From DASYXT01 sp035934555 (lineage in GTDB: Bacteria > Verrucomicrobiota > Verrucomicrobiia > Limisphaerales > UBA8199): a stretch of 64,000 bases of DNA. Where the stretch lies: contig DASYXT010000136.1 of NCBI GenBank assembly GCA_035934555.1, positions 1-64,000 on the forward strand, given 5' to 3'. The position numbers and the translations under genes are program-made. The notes below the pieces were generated by a model. That model worked only from the letters and a program-made list of their open reading frames with translations. It was not told the origin of the DNA and searched no databases. Of the stretch, positions 1 through 8,829 are shown in pieces; position 1 is the stretch's first letter, and every line of letters begins with the position of its first letter.

Positions 1-21
1 GCTGACTTCGTCCCGCCAGGA

Positions 22-88
22 AATTTCATTTAATTTCATCGAATTTCATTTTCCTGCAGCTAATTTCACGAAACTGCGGCTAATTTCG
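22..88. repeat. Phased AATTTC repeats (10-bp spacing)
   Basis: The heptamer AATTTCA starts at 22, 32, 42 and 62, and a variant AATTTCG starts at 82, so the copies are spaced by 10 or 20 bp, close to one helical turn. Another copy lies at 315-321, just past the recognisable RAYT stub. The block shows no coding potential. Helically phased A/T runs suggest curved DNA, or the remains of a short tandem array. The role is unknown. Confidence 0.6.
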
Positions 89-134
89 CCCAATCACGCC
101 CAATCACACTTCAGCCCTTTTTCGGGAGCACTCG

Positions 135-172
135 TGGACCGCCATTCGGGTCATGGACCGCCATTCGGGTCA
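135..172 (+). repeat. Two tandem copies of a 19-bp unit
   Basis: The 19-bp unit starting TGGACCGCCATTCGGGTCA occurs twice with no gap, at 135-153 and 154-172. It sits directly upstream of the RAYT-type element end at 173, so it may be a duplication made at an insertion boundary. Confidence 0.8.
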
Positions 173-204
173 AGCCTCTACTTGGATCCTATCCTTCAGC
201 TCGC

Positions 205-242
205 TTGACAGCTTGAGGATGTGCTATTTGGTTGGGGATAAT
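205..242 (+). promoter_or_regulatory. RAYT promoter, copy 1 (spacing expanded)
   Basis: TTGACA at 205-210 and GATAAT at 237-242 resemble -35 and -10 boxes but are 26 bp apart. The related element at 12562-12591 has the same boxes 18 bp apart, so this copy seems to carry about 8 extra bases (GCTTGAGG-like) after the -35 box. GATAAT ends only 6 nt before the ATG at 249, which implies a leaderless or nearly leaderless transcript. The altered spacing probably makes this copy weak or dead. Confidence 0.55.
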
Positions 243-248
243 GCCGCC

Positions 249-428
249 ATGCCACGGCAGGTGGCGCATCCAGATCCCGGAGCCATTTACCACGTCATGA
301 GCCGTGGCAACGCTAATTTCATCACGGATGAAAAGCAGCGGACTTGCGCTCCGCTCGAACAAAGCCGGAAGGCCGCGCTGTCAATTCAGCGGCACCTCTT
401 TCTGTGCGGCGGTGATCCACGAGACTAA
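249..428 (+). pseudogene. RAYT (Y1 transposase) N-terminal stub
   Basis: The frame from ATG 249 begins MPRQVAHPDPGAIYHVMSRG, the N-terminal signature of REP-associated tyrosine transposases (IS200/IS605-related, Y1_Tnp fold). Homology stops after about 22 codons near 314. The rest of the 59-codon frame is unrelated and runs over the 3' end of the kinase gene on the other strand. The HUH motif and the catalytic tyrosine are absent, so this is a truncated, inactive copy. The A/T heptamer resumes just past the break. Confidence 0.7.
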
Positions 429-3400
429 CTGCTTTGAGTCGTGCAGTTGCCTCGCTTCCTCGGAGAGACCTTGCAGCAGCGCCGCAGCTTGGTCCAGTGC
501 CTCACGGCGACGCGCCATCCCGCCGCTGTCGGCCGGTTGGGCCCTCGCTCTCACGTAAAGTGCCCGGGCGAAGTGCTGCCGGAAAGCGACGTAGGCGGCG
601 CCTTGAGCCTGGGCCGCGTGGTAATTCGCCAAAGCCGGCTCAAGGGTTTGGAGCGCCTCGGCCTTTCGCCCCTGTTCTACCGCCGCCTGTGCCAGCAGCA
701 CGCGCCCCCAATCCGGGTCATCGGGCTGCTCCAGGTACACTCGGTCCGACAGTTCTGTTTGGGGAGGGAGCGAGAGCAGCGCGCGGGCTGCGGTTTCCGC
801 CTCGGCGTAGCGCCTCAGATTCAGGGCGCTCAGGGCTTCCTCCTCCAAGGCGTGCTTTCGTAAGGATACCTGCACACGAGCGACCAGCGGGTCGTTCCCG
901 GTTTTCCCCAGGTTGGCCAGGCGCGGCAGCGCGTTGGTCGCCATCATGTAAACAGCGGCGTCTTCATCAAACGCGAGCCTCACCTGGCGTTCGACAATGT
1001 CGAGCCGCTCCAGCGATATCTCTTTCGAGATCTGCGTCACCCGGTTCCTGCTCGCATTGGCCTCGAGCGACCGCCTGGCTTCCTGAAGCGCTTGCTCGGC
1101 CGCGCCACGATTACCCTTTTGCGCTTCCCAACAGGCAATCCTTTCCCTCAACAGATTCAAACTCGGCGGGTCCTTTGCCGCCGCCACCAGGTCGCCGGTG
1201 TTGCCGGCCGCGCGGTCCCGCTGGGTCGCCGTGACGGCCGCTTGCAATGCTTCCGCCACGCGACCCTGGCGAAACAACAGGACGGTGATGTCGAAATCGC
1301 GCTGGATCAGCACTACCCAACCGTGCAGGTCCGAAGGGTTGAACCGGATATAGTCTTCGATCGCCTGCCGGGCTTGAGTGGCCAACCGCAGCGCCTCGGC
1401 CTCGTGGAACCGCCTGGCCTCGATCAGGGACAGCACGTCTGGCGCGAAGCACAGGTCCAATCTCGCCTGCAGATCGCCCGGCCGCCGCGCCAGCACCCCT
1501 TCCGTCAGGCTCTGCACTTGCTTCTCCAGCCCTTCGGCATCGTCCAACCGTCCGATCGAAAACACTATCCGCGCTTCTGAATCCGCGATGTCCGCCCAGG
1601 TCGAGGCCGCGCTCAGGTCCGATAAATCCAACGCGCCCGCTCCGGCCAGAATGTGCAATGCCTCCTCACATGTGGCCGCGCCCTTCTCCGGCGGCTCAAA
1701 GTGGCAGATGAGATTCAGCAGTTTTGCATACTCCAGTTTGACACGGTGGGAACCCTCCATCGAGGTCGCTAAGGGCCGCAGTATCGCGGCGCCCTGGTCA
1801 AGGGCTTCCATCGCGGATCGGCGGTCACCCGGGATAGTGTAACAGAAATAGCGAGCTTCCATGGCCAGTCCCAACGCGAAAATCACCTCTTCGCTCTGGT
1901 CCCCCCGCCGGCGCATTTGCTCCAGCGCGGCCACTGTTTCATCCGCGATTGGCAGCGCGGCTTTGGTATCTCCCTCCCGGCCGGTGATCTGTGCGATGTG
2001 CGCCTGGGCCAACGCGCGGTTGCGCTCCGTTTCGGCGGTCCGCAGCGACGCCGGCAGACCGTCGTAATAGGCGACCGCCCGCCTCGCCAGCCGGATCACC
2101 GTCTCGTATTGGCCGCTCGGCTCCAGTTCCGTGTAGAAATCATCCAGCATGAAGTTCGAGAGTTTCTCCGAATCGCGGCGGCTCTGCAGCGCGAGCCCTT
2201 CGGCGCGCCTGGCCCGCACCGCCTGCCACGTGCTGGTGAAGATCCCCAGCAACAGGGCCGCCGCGACGGCCAGGCCGGCGCTGAACACCAGCTTGTTGCG
2301 CCGAAAGGCCTTCTGCAACCGGTACGCCGCGCTGGGCGGACGCGCCAGGACTGGCTCGTTGTTCAGGTGCCGCTTGAGATCGAATGCCAGGCCGTTGGCG
2401 GTTTCGTAACGCCGCGTGCGGTCCTTCTCCAGGCATCTCATCACGATCCAATCCAGGTCGCCCTTCAGTTGGTGCAGCAGCTTTGACGTCTCCGCCGACC
2501 GGCGTTTGGCCGTCGTGGTCAACTCCTCGCCCTTGAGCGTCGCCAGGCGCGTGCTCGGCCGCATCGGCTCCTTCTCGCGTATCGTCTTGCGCATCGCGTC
2601 CAGCCCTCGCGACATCAACTCATTCCCATCAAAGGGCGTGCTGCCCGCAAGCAGTTCGTACAGCAGCACACCCAGGCTGTAAATGTCACTCCGCGTATCA
2701 ATATCCAGCCCGCTCATCTCCGCCTGTTCCGGGCTCATGTAGGCCGGCGTGCCCACGAACTGGTGCAATTGCGTATAAACCGTCGCGTCCGTCAGCCGCC
2801 CCTCCGTGGCCTTGGCGATCCCAAAATCAATCACCTTGGGCACCGGCACGCCGTCGTGCAGCGTCACCAGAATGTTCGACGGTTTGATGTCCCGGTGGAT
2901 GATCCCCTTTTGATGCGCGTGCTGGATCGCATGGCAGACCTTGATGAACAAATCGATTCGTTCCCGGGTGGTCAGATGATTTTGGTCGCAGTACTCCGTA
3001 ATCTTCACCCCGCGCACCAATTCCATCACAAAATAGGGGCGGCCCGTCGCCGTCGCCCCGGCATCCAGCACCTTGGCGATATTCGGATGGTCCATCATCG
3101 CCAAGGCCTGCCGCTCGGCTTCAAATCTCGCCACCACCTGCTTGGTGTCCATCCCCAGCTTGATGACCTTTAGCGCGATGCGACGCCGCACCGGCTCCGT
3201 TTGCTCCGCCACATACACCACCCCGCAACCGCCTTCCCCCACTTTCTCCAGCACCTTGTAGCGGCCAATCATGTTGCCCACGGCCTCATCCTCGGCCTCG
3301 GGCTCAGCGAGCTTGGTTGTCGCCCGACCTGCGGTTGCGCCCTTGCCTGATATTTCACCAGGCTTTTGGCGGGCGGCCACCAGCATTTCCAGGCGTTGCC

Positions 3401-3518
3401 GCAGAGCGGGGTCGCCCCCGCACATGGCATCCAGCAAGGCCGGGCGCTTGTCCGCCGGCAACTCCAGCGCGGCAGCCAACAGCACTTCTTCCCGATTTTG
3501 AGGCGATATCACACCCAA
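381..3518 (-). CDS. Membrane-anchored Ser/Thr protein kinase with C-terminal TPR-like region
   Basis: A 1045-residue PknB/Pkn-type kinase. Residues 1-85 form an acidic N-terminal segment common in verrucomicrobial and planctomycete kinases. The kinase domain spans about 86-385: Gly-rich loop VGEGGCGVVY (93-102), ATP-binding Lys K117, catalytic loop HRDIKPSN (208-215) and DFG (231-233), followed by the GTPAYMSPEQ activation-segment motif. All catalytic residues are present. One transmembrane helix lies near 410-430. The remaining ~600 residues are Ala/Leu/Arg-rich helical repeats, probably TPR-like, for partner binding. It should phosphorylate cytoplasmic proteins; its ligand is unknown. Many related kinases pair with an ECF sigma gene; none is adjacent. 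It is divergent from the M28 peptidase gene. Its 3' end overlaps the RAYT stub. Confidence 0.93.
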   Translation of the reverse strand: MGVISPQNREEVLLAAALELPADKRPALLDAMCGGDPALRQRLEMLVAARQKPGEISGKGATAGRATTKLAEPEAEDEAVGNMIGRYKVLEKVGEGGCGVVYVAEQTEPVRRRIALKVIKLGMDTKQVVARFEAERQALAMMDHPNIAKVLDAGATATGRPYFVMELVRGVKITEYCDQNHLTTRERIDLFIKVCHAIQHAHQKGIIHRDIKPSNILVTLHDGVPVPKVIDFGIAKATEGRLTDATVYTQLHQFVGTPAYMSPEQAEMSGLDIDTRSDIYSLGVLLYELLAGSTPFDGNELMSRGLDAMRKTIREKEPMRPSTRLATLKGEELTTTAKRRSAETSKLLHQLKGDLDWIVMRCLEKDRTRRYETANGLAFDLKRHLNNEPVLARPPSAAYRLQKAFRRNKLVFSAGLAVAAALLLGIFTSTWQAVRARRAEGLALQSRRDSEKLSNFMLDDFYTELEPSGQYETVIRLARRAVAYYDGLPASLRTAETERNRALAQAHIAQITGREGDTKAALPIADETVAALEQMRRRGDQSEEVIFALGLAMEARYFCYTIPGDRRSAMEALDQGAAILRPLATSMEGSHRVKLEYAKLLNLICHFEPPEKGAATCEEALHILAGAGALDLSDLSAASTWADIADSEARIVFSIGRLDDAEGLEKQVQSLTEGVLARRPGDLQARLDLCFAPDVLSLIEARRFHEAEALRLATQARQAIEDYIRFNPSDLHGWVVLIQRDFDITVLLFRQGRVAEALQAAVTATQRDRAAGNTGDLVAAAKDPPSLNLLRERIACWEAQKGNRGAAEQALQEARRSLEANASRNRVTQISKEISLERLDIVERQVRLAFDEDAAVYMMATNALPRLANLGKTGNDPLVARVQVSLRKHALEEEALSALNLRRYAEAETAARALLSLPPQTELSDRVYLEQPDDPDWGRVLLAQAAVEQGRKAEALQTLEPALANYHAAQAQGAAYVAFRQHFARALYVRARAQPADSGGMARRREALDQAAALLQGLSEEARQLHDSKQLVSWITAAQKEVPLN

Positions 3519-3778
3519 TTCAAACTGGCTCGTTCAAGCCTACATCCCCATTCGACGAACTAACAGCATGAATAAATCCTGCCAGGACATCCCACCATTT
3601 CACCCGCCCTTTTCCGGTTAGCGTTTGCCGCGTCACCAATGTTGTGCTGCTCTCACGCGTCACTGCGATAGCCGGTGGTGAAGACCAGTGGCCAAATTGG
3701 AGGGCGCTGGCGCTGCCGCTGTCAGGCCAGCGCTTAAATCCGTTGACCCGTCTGGCTGAGGTCTTACTGTATTGCCCC

Positions 3779-6166
3779 ATGCGCATCGCGATGCGATTGA
3801 ATAGTGCTGATTCCTTTGCCCTGCCCTTGCCGCGGCGCGAGAGACCGACCCAGGCTTTATCCGTCTGTTGTTTCCTGCTCGGCTGCTGGTTGGCAGCCAC
3901 CCCGGCGCCGGACCGCGCGGCAGATTTGAGCAGCGCGTGCCTGCTGGGTTTCACGACGCAAAATTCGGCCAAGGAGCGGGCGCTCGAGGACCGCTTCGAC
4001 GCCTCCCTCAATCCTGCCGAACTGCGGGGGTGGCTGCAGCGCATGTCAGCCGAACCCAACCAGGTAGGTTCGCCCCACGACCGCGCCAATGCCCAGTTCA
4101 TGCTGGAGAAATTTCAACAATGGGGCTGGGATGCCGAGCTGGAGACATTTTATGTCCTCTATCCCACGCCAAAGAAGCAGGTGCTCGAGTTGATCGCGCC
4201 CAACCATTTCACCGCCCGCCTGGTCGAACCCGCCGTCGCCGGCGACAAGACCTCGGGCCAGACCGCAGACGCGCTTCCGGCCTACAACGCCTATGGCGCC
4301 GACGGCGACGTGACCGCGGAATTGGTCTATGTGAATTATGGAATGCCCGAAGACTACAAGGAGCTTGCCCGCCATGCGGTTGATGTGAAAGGCAAAATCG
4401 TTATCACCCGGTACGGAGGCGGCTGGCGCGGGTTGAAACCCAAACTGGCTTACCAGCACGGTGCCATTGGGTGCCTCATCTATTCCGATCCGCACGAGGA
4501 CGGTTATGCGGCCGGAGACGTTTACCCCAAAGGTGGGTTTCGTCCTGCAGACGGAGTGCAGCGCGGTTCGGTGGAAGACCTGCCCGTCGAACCCGGCGAC
4601 CCCTTGACACCGGATGTCGGGGCCACCAAAGACGCCCGGCGCCTGCCCCTTGCTGAAGCCAGGACCGTATTGAAAATCCCCGTCCTGCCGATCTCCTATC
4701 GGGACGCCCAGCCTCTGTTGGAGGCCCTCGGCGGCGCCGTCGCCCCGTCCGGTTGGCGTGGGTCCTTACCGATTACTTATCACCTCGGCCCGGGGCCGGC
4801 TCGAGTGCACCTGGCCATCGCTTCGGACTGGGATCAAAAGCCGATTTATGACGTCATCGCCACGCTTAAAGGCAGCCAACGCCCCGACGAGTGGGTCATT
4901 CGCGGCAATCATCACGATGGCTGGGTGTTCGGCGCCTGGGACCCTTTGTCCGCCAACGTCGCCCTCATGGCCGAAGCCAAAGCCATCGGCGCACTGGCCA
5001 AATCGGGCTGGCGCCCCAAACGCACACTCGTCTATGCCAGTTGGGACGGCGAGGAGCCTGGCCTGCTTGGCTCGACCGAATGGGTCGAGACCCATGCCGA
5101 AGAATTGCGCCGCAAGGCTGTCCTCTATGTCAACTCCGACTCCAACGCGCGGGGGTTCCTGGACGCCGGCGGCAGCCAGAGTCTTGAGGACCTGCTCAAC
5201 CAGGTTGCCGCAGCAATCCGCGATCCCGAGACCGGCACCAACACCCTGGCCCGAATACGCGCGAAGTTGCTCGTTGAAGCGAGCGACCAAAATGCCAAGC
5301 CGGCAGCTCGGGACATAGCCAAGCGCCTCGAAGCCGGGGACGCTCCGCCCCTCGAGGCGTTGGGTTCCGGCTCTGATTACAGCCCGTTCCTGCAGCACCT
5401 GGGCATCGCCTCGTTAGCCGTTGGATACGGGGGCGAGGACAAGGACGCCGGCATCTATCACTCGGCGTACGATTCGTTCGACCACTACGTGCGCTTTGGC
5501 GACCCTGATTTCGCTTATGGAGTCGTCCTGGCCCGCACCACCGGGCGTATCGTCCTGCGAGTCGCCCAGGCAGATGTCCTGCCACTTCGGTTCCAACCTT
5601 TTTCCCGCGCCGTCGAGCAATACTCCAAGGAGGTCCACAAGCTGGCCGATGACATGCGGGAACAGACCCTGCGGCAACACCAACTCCTGGACCAGCACGC
5701 CTTCGAGTTGGCCGCCGATCCCGCCGAACCCCATGCGCCTCCGCCTCGCGAGACGACCGTGCCGTTCCTGAATTTCGCCCCGCTGGACAACGCCGTCCTG
5801 CGCCTCAAACAAACCGCCAAGTCTTGCGACGAGGCCCTCGAAAAGCTGTCCGCGCCCGGGTGCGACCTCAACGACGCGCAGGCCGCCGCCTTGGACGCGC
5901 TCCTGCAGGGCATGGAACAGACCCTGACCTATGAGCAGGGCTTGCCTGGGCGTGAATGGTTTCGCCACATGATCTACGCCCCCGGCCTGCAAACCGGCTA
6001 TGGGGTGAAGACGCTCCCGGGCGTGCGTGAGGGCATCGAGCAGCGCCAGTGGGATAAAGTCGAACAATACGTGAAGGTAATCGCCGGCGCGCTCAATGCC
6101 TATTCCGACCGCCTGGAGAAAGTCACCGCCCTCAGCACCTCGATACTCCCCGCCCGGCAGTCGTAG
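3779..6166 (+). CDS. Secreted PSMA-like M28 metallopeptidase (PA + M28 + TfR-dimer domains)
   Basis: A 795-residue relative of glutamate carboxypeptidase II. The frame stays open upstream to 3644, but ATG 3779 is preferred because a signal peptide (hydrophobic stretch around VCCFLLGCWLAATPAP) follows a short basic start. A PA domain lies roughly at residues 150-350, then the co-catalytic zinc peptidase core. Readable zinc-site motifs are NHHDGWVFGAWDP (His, Asp), WDGEEPG (general-base Glu plus ligand Glu), NSDSN (Asp) and YHSAYDSFDHY (His). The C-terminal ~150 residues match the transferrin-receptor-like dimerisation domain. It probably cleaves C-terminal residues from small peptides in the periplasm or outside the cell. 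It is transcribed divergently from the kinase with about 260 bp between the starts. Confidence 0.9.
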   Translation: MRIAMRLNSADSFALPLPRRERPTQALSVCCFLLGCWLAATPAPDRAADLSSACLLGFTTQNSAKERALEDRFDASLNPAELRGWLQRMSAEPNQVGSPHDRANAQFMLEKFQQWGWDAELETFYVLYPTPKKQVLELIAPNHFTARLVEPAVAGDKTSGQTADALPAYNAYGADGDVTAELVYVNYGMPEDYKELARHAVDVKGKIVITRYGGGWRGLKPKLAYQHGAIGCLIYSDPHEDGYAAGDVYPKGGFRPADGVQRGSVEDLPVEPGDPLTPDVGATKDARRLPLAEARTVLKIPVLPISYRDAQPLLEALGGAVAPSGWRGSLPITYHLGPGPARVHLAIASDWDQKPIYDVIATLKGSQRPDEWVIRGNHHDGWVFGAWDPLSANVALMAEAKAIGALAKSGWRPKRTLVYASWDGEEPGLLGSTEWVETHAEELRRKAVLYVNSDSNARGFLDAGGSQSLEDLLNQVAAAIRDPETGTNTLARIRAKLLVEASDQNAKPAARDIAKRLEAGDAPPLEALGSGSDYSPFLQHLGIASLAVGYGGEDKDAGIYHSAYDSFDHYVRFGDPDFAYGVVLARTTGRIVLRVAQADVLPLRFQPFSRAVEQYSKEVHKLADDMREQTLRQHQLLDQHAFELAADPAEPHAPPPRETTVPFLNFAPLDNAVLRLKQTAKSCDEALEKLSAPGCDLNDAQAAALDALLQGMEQTLTYEQGLPGREWFRHMIYAPGLQTGYGVKTLPGVREGIEQRQWDKVEQYVKVIAGALNAYSDRLEKVTALSTSILPARQS

Positions 6167-6238
6167 TTAACATTTCAATGGGCTTTCCGATCCCAAGCGT
6201 GAAGCTCAAACCCTCGCCTGATAGTTTTCTGCCTCTGA

Positions 6239-6586
6239 CTACGGCAACCGCCCGTGAACCGCTTTGGTCTGCTGAACGCTTGGTTTGCCTGCCGCTTTCG
6301 GCTGCCGAGCCGGCCCGGGGCGAGTGGTGGTGCCGGCCGTGTTGCGAGCGCCCGTAGCTGTCGAGTTGATGGTGTTTACCTCTGCGGAATGAGCTGCGAG
6401 CGGATGCACCACGCCGGCGCCGGATTTGACACCTCCAAGCGGATGCGCCTGGCTCTGAAAAGGTTTGCCAACCCCGGAACTGCTGGGCAGCAAATTCGCC
6501 GCATGCCACTGGCTGCCGGCGTTGGGCTTGCTCTGGGCAAACACCGAGCAAGTCACCAACAGCACCGAGAACATAGCTTTACGCAT
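6239..6586 (-). CDS. Small secreted hypothetical protein
   Basis: A 115-residue frame starting MRKAMFSVLLVTCSVFAQ, a convincing short signal peptide with cleavage near AQ-S. The mature part is low-complexity, rich in Ala, Gly, Thr, Pro and His, with no recognisable domain. No strong ribosome-binding site is visible. It lies convergent with the peptidase gene, in a region otherwise without genes. The signal peptide is the main reason to believe it is real. Confidence 0.45.
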   Translation of the reverse strand: MRKAMFSVLLVTCSVFAQSKPNAGSQWHAANLLPSSSGVGKPFQSQAHPLGGVKSGAGVVHPLAAHSAEVNTINSTATGARNTAGTTTRPGPARQPKAAGKPSVQQTKAVHGRLP

Positions 6587-6734
6587 ACCTGTTAATCATA
6601 AGCCAAGGAGCAAGACCTTGCCCAACAAAAACACCTTCCTGCCCATTGCAGATGAGGGCCGTGTGCTGCGCCTTGGCATAATCCAACGCCACGATCCTAG
6701 CGGCTCATTCCAGTTTCACAACTGACTTTGGGAA

Positions 6735-6757
6735 GGTACCAGCCTCTACTTCGATCC
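6735..6757. repeat. End fragment of a RAYT-type element (copy 3)
   Basis: GGTACCAGCCTCTACTTC at 6735-6752 has a near-perfect inverted copy (17 of 18 bases) at 12694-12711. The AGCCTCTACTTxGATCC part matches 173-189 and, less exactly, 12536-12551. Some 20 bp further on, GGCTTGAC resembles the start of the -35 region of the other copies. This appears to be only the left end of the element. Confidence 0.6.
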
Positions 6758-6869
6758 AAGTATACAAGGTCGAGGCTTGACCCAAGGCGTGATGCCCGTT
6801 TCAAAAACAATTTTTAGGGCTGGAAACCAGCGGACAGAGCAGGGATTGTTAGTGCGCAAAAGGCACCAC

Positions 6870-7802
6870 ATGACCTTTTTTGGCAAGCTTACCGGGCCTG
6901 AACGTAGGGCTACCCCACCAGCGCTGATGGCGGTTTCCCGCTCGTACCGGCCGGAGGTGTGGGGGTTGGGAAAGCTGGCGGTCCGGATGCTTCCGCAAGT
7001 GATCGTGGATATTATTAGTTGGATCATGGTGAGTGGCTATTGCGCACTACGACCTGGGCGAAAAGAGGTCGTGACGGAGAATTTATTGCCGATATTCGGT
7101 GGAGATCGCAAGGCGGCCGGGGCCGCGGCAGGACGGCTTTTCAAGAATTTTGCTCTGAAACTGATCGATCTCTGGCGCTTCGAGATGGGGCAGCCGGTGC
7201 ATTTGGAAAACTGGAGCGGGTGGGAGCATATCAAAACGGCTCGCGAAAGGAATGTCGGAACGCTTCTGGTGACTGCGCACTTGGGAAACTGGGAGTTTGG
7301 TGCGCCCGCTCTGGTTGATCGGGGCATCAAACTTCTCGTTCTCACGCAGGCCGAACCAAAGGGTTTGACTGAGGTTCGTCAAAAATCGCGCGCACGCTGG
7401 GGCATCGAAACATTGGTGGTGGGCACGGATTCGTTTGCATTTCTGGAGGTCATCAAGCGCCTACAGGATGGAGCGACGGTGGCGCTCCTGGTCGATCGCC
7501 CACCCGCGGCTACTAAGATTACTGTTGAGCTTTTTGGGAGACCCTTTGCCGCCTCGATTGCGGTAGCCGAACTGGCCCGAGCCTCAGGCTGTGCAGTGGT
7601 GCCGGTTTGCATTATTCGAGACCAAAATGGTTACTCAGCACAGGGTCTGCCGGAAGTTTACTACGATCGCCGGGGCTTAAGGGAGCTGGAAGCCAGGCGC
7701 GAGCTGACGCAGAGAATTGTTCGAGCGCTGGAGCCGGCAATTCGTGAACATCCCGACCAGTGGTACAATTTTTTACCCTTGTGGGATGGAAGCAGTTCCT
7801 AA
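6870..7802 (+). CDS. LpxL/HtrB-type lysophospholipid acyltransferase
   Basis: A 310-residue protein of the lipid A lauroyl-acyltransferase superfamily. The catalytic HX4D/E box reads HLGNWE at residues 137-142, preceded by an N-terminal hydrophobic helix (about 40-60). ATG 6870 is preferred over the more distant 6777 because AAAGG lies 6 nt upstream. The DRPP segment and the C-terminal DQWYNFLPLW block are typical of the family. It should transfer an acyl chain from an acyl carrier onto a glycolipid at the inner membrane. It is the first gene of a same-strand cassette with a PlsC-type acyltransferase, a glycosyltransferase and a polysaccharide deacetylase, so the acceptor may be a dedicated glycolipid rather than lipid A. 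Confidence 0.85.
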   Translation: MTFFGKLTGPERRATPPALMAVSRSYRPEVWGLGKLAVRMLPQVIVDIISWIMVSGYCALRPGRKEVVTENLLPIFGGDRKAAGAAAGRLFKNFALKLIDLWRFEMGQPVHLENWSGWEHIKTARERNVGTLLVTAHLGNWEFGAPALVDRGIKLLVLTQAEPKGLTEVRQKSRARWGIETLVVGTDSFAFLEVIKRLQDGATVALLVDRPPAATKITVELFGRPFAASIAVAELARASGCAVVPVCIIRDQNGYSAQGLPEVYYDRRGLRELEARRELTQRIVRALEPAIREHPDQWYNFLPLWDGSSS

Positions 7803-7805
7803 CCG

Positions 7806-7919
7806 ATGAGGCATCCGACTAGTGTGAAATTGGCCTCCCTCCAACAAACCGGAATCAAACTGGTGTTCTTCCTTGAACGCAAGACGTGGATACGGTACAC
7901 ATCGCGGCGCGGGCGTTAA
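7806..7919 (+). CDS. Possible 37-codon ORF between the two acyltransferase genes
   Basis: An open frame starts 3 nt after the stop of the LpxL-like gene and ends 9 nt before the PlsC start. The product begins MRHPTSVKLASLQQTG and is strongly basic, with no known domain. The tight packing would suit a translated spacer, but there is no clear ribosome-binding site and the frame may be chance. Confidence 0.2.
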   Translation: MRHPTSVKLASLQQTGIKLVFFLERKTWIRYTSRRGR

Positions 7920-7928
7920 GAGGCAATC

Positions 7929-8708
7929 ATGAGTCCTGAGGTTATCGCCAATCCAGTGCGGCAGCCAACCAAGACCGAGAGGCTCATGCGCTCGATGGCG
8001 TTTCTCTCCGCTTATGGTATTTTTGCAGGCCTTGGGGTTGTTTCCAGCGTGCTTTGCTATGTAGCGGCAATTCTCTTTAAGGGAGCCCGTTCGCAGTATT
8101 TCGGCCAGGCGATTATCTCGGGGTTATTCCGGTTCTTTGTGGAATATCTGCGTTTCTTCGGATTGGTTTACGTGGAAGCGGGCGAGCTCGCGAACGTGAG
8201 GAATTGCCGGGGGGTTATTTTTGTGGCCAATCATCCAACGCTGCTTGATGTAGTCCACATCACCGCGTACCTGCCGCGGGTCTTCTGCCTGATGAAGGCG
8301 AGCCTGACCAACAACCTGGTTCTGTCTGGACAATCTTTACTAGCAGGATACGTCAACAATGCATCGGGCATCGGACTCGTCAAAGCTTGCGAAGAGCGTA
8401 TCAACAAGGGTGGCAATCTGCTGATTTTTCCAGAGGGGACCCGCTCAGATGGAACACGGTTGCGACCGTTCCGGATGGGTTTTGCGCTGGTGGCCAAAAG
8501 GAGTCGGGTGCCAGTCCAGGCACTCCTCATCTCGGTGAGTGAGAATTACCTGGGCAAAACCTGGCCATTTTTCAAACAGCCGAAGTTTCCGATGTCGTTT
8601 TCGATCAAGCTGGGTGAACGATTCGAAGCGCGACAAAATGAAGACGCGAAGGCCTTTGGTGGTCGCGTAGAGAGCTACTTCAGGGAAAGTCTTGCCCGGG
8701 GAGCTTAA
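7929..8708 (+). CDS. PlsC-type 1-acylglycerol-3-phosphate acyltransferase family protein
   Basis: A 259-residue protein with an N-terminal hydrophobic helix (about 24-50) and the two PlsC boxes: NHPTLLD (101-107, the NHX4D catalytic motif) and FPEGTRSDG (167-175, substrate phosphate binding). AAGAGG lies about 8 nt before the ATG. The family acylates lysophosphatidate or related lyso-lipids at the cytoplasmic face of the membrane. The setting between an LpxL-like acyltransferase and a GT2 gene argues for a specialised glycolipid, not housekeeping phospholipid synthesis; that is inference. Confidence 0.85.
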   Translation: MSPEVIANPVRQPTKTERLMRSMAFLSAYGIFAGLGVVSSVLCYVAAILFKGARSQYFGQAIISGLFRFFVEYLRFFGLVYVEAGELANVRNCRGVIFVANHPTLLDVVHITAYLPRVFCLMKASLTNNLVLSGQSLLAGYVNNASGIGLVKACEERINKGGNLLIFPEGTRSDGTRLRPFRMGFALVAKRSRVPVQALLISVSENYLGKTWPFFKQPKFPMSFSIKLGERFEARQNEDAKAFGGRVESYFRESLARGA

Positions 8709-8829
8709 GGGTGAGCGGCCAGCAGAACTTGACGAACATTTTTTTAGTGGTGTACAGTCGCCGCGGTTGCGAATGCTTGTGAGTACGCTCAGCAAGAACA
8801 TCGGCCAACCAAATTGCACTGGTTGCGGG

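Noticed and set aside
153..248. Upstream extension of the RAYT frame from ATG 153.
   Set aside because: It lies upstream of the promoter and adds no homology; the transposase start is ATG 249.
3520..4101. 193-codon minus-strand frame opposite the M28 peptidase 5' region.
   Set aside because: No domain and no conserved motif; antisense to a real gene.
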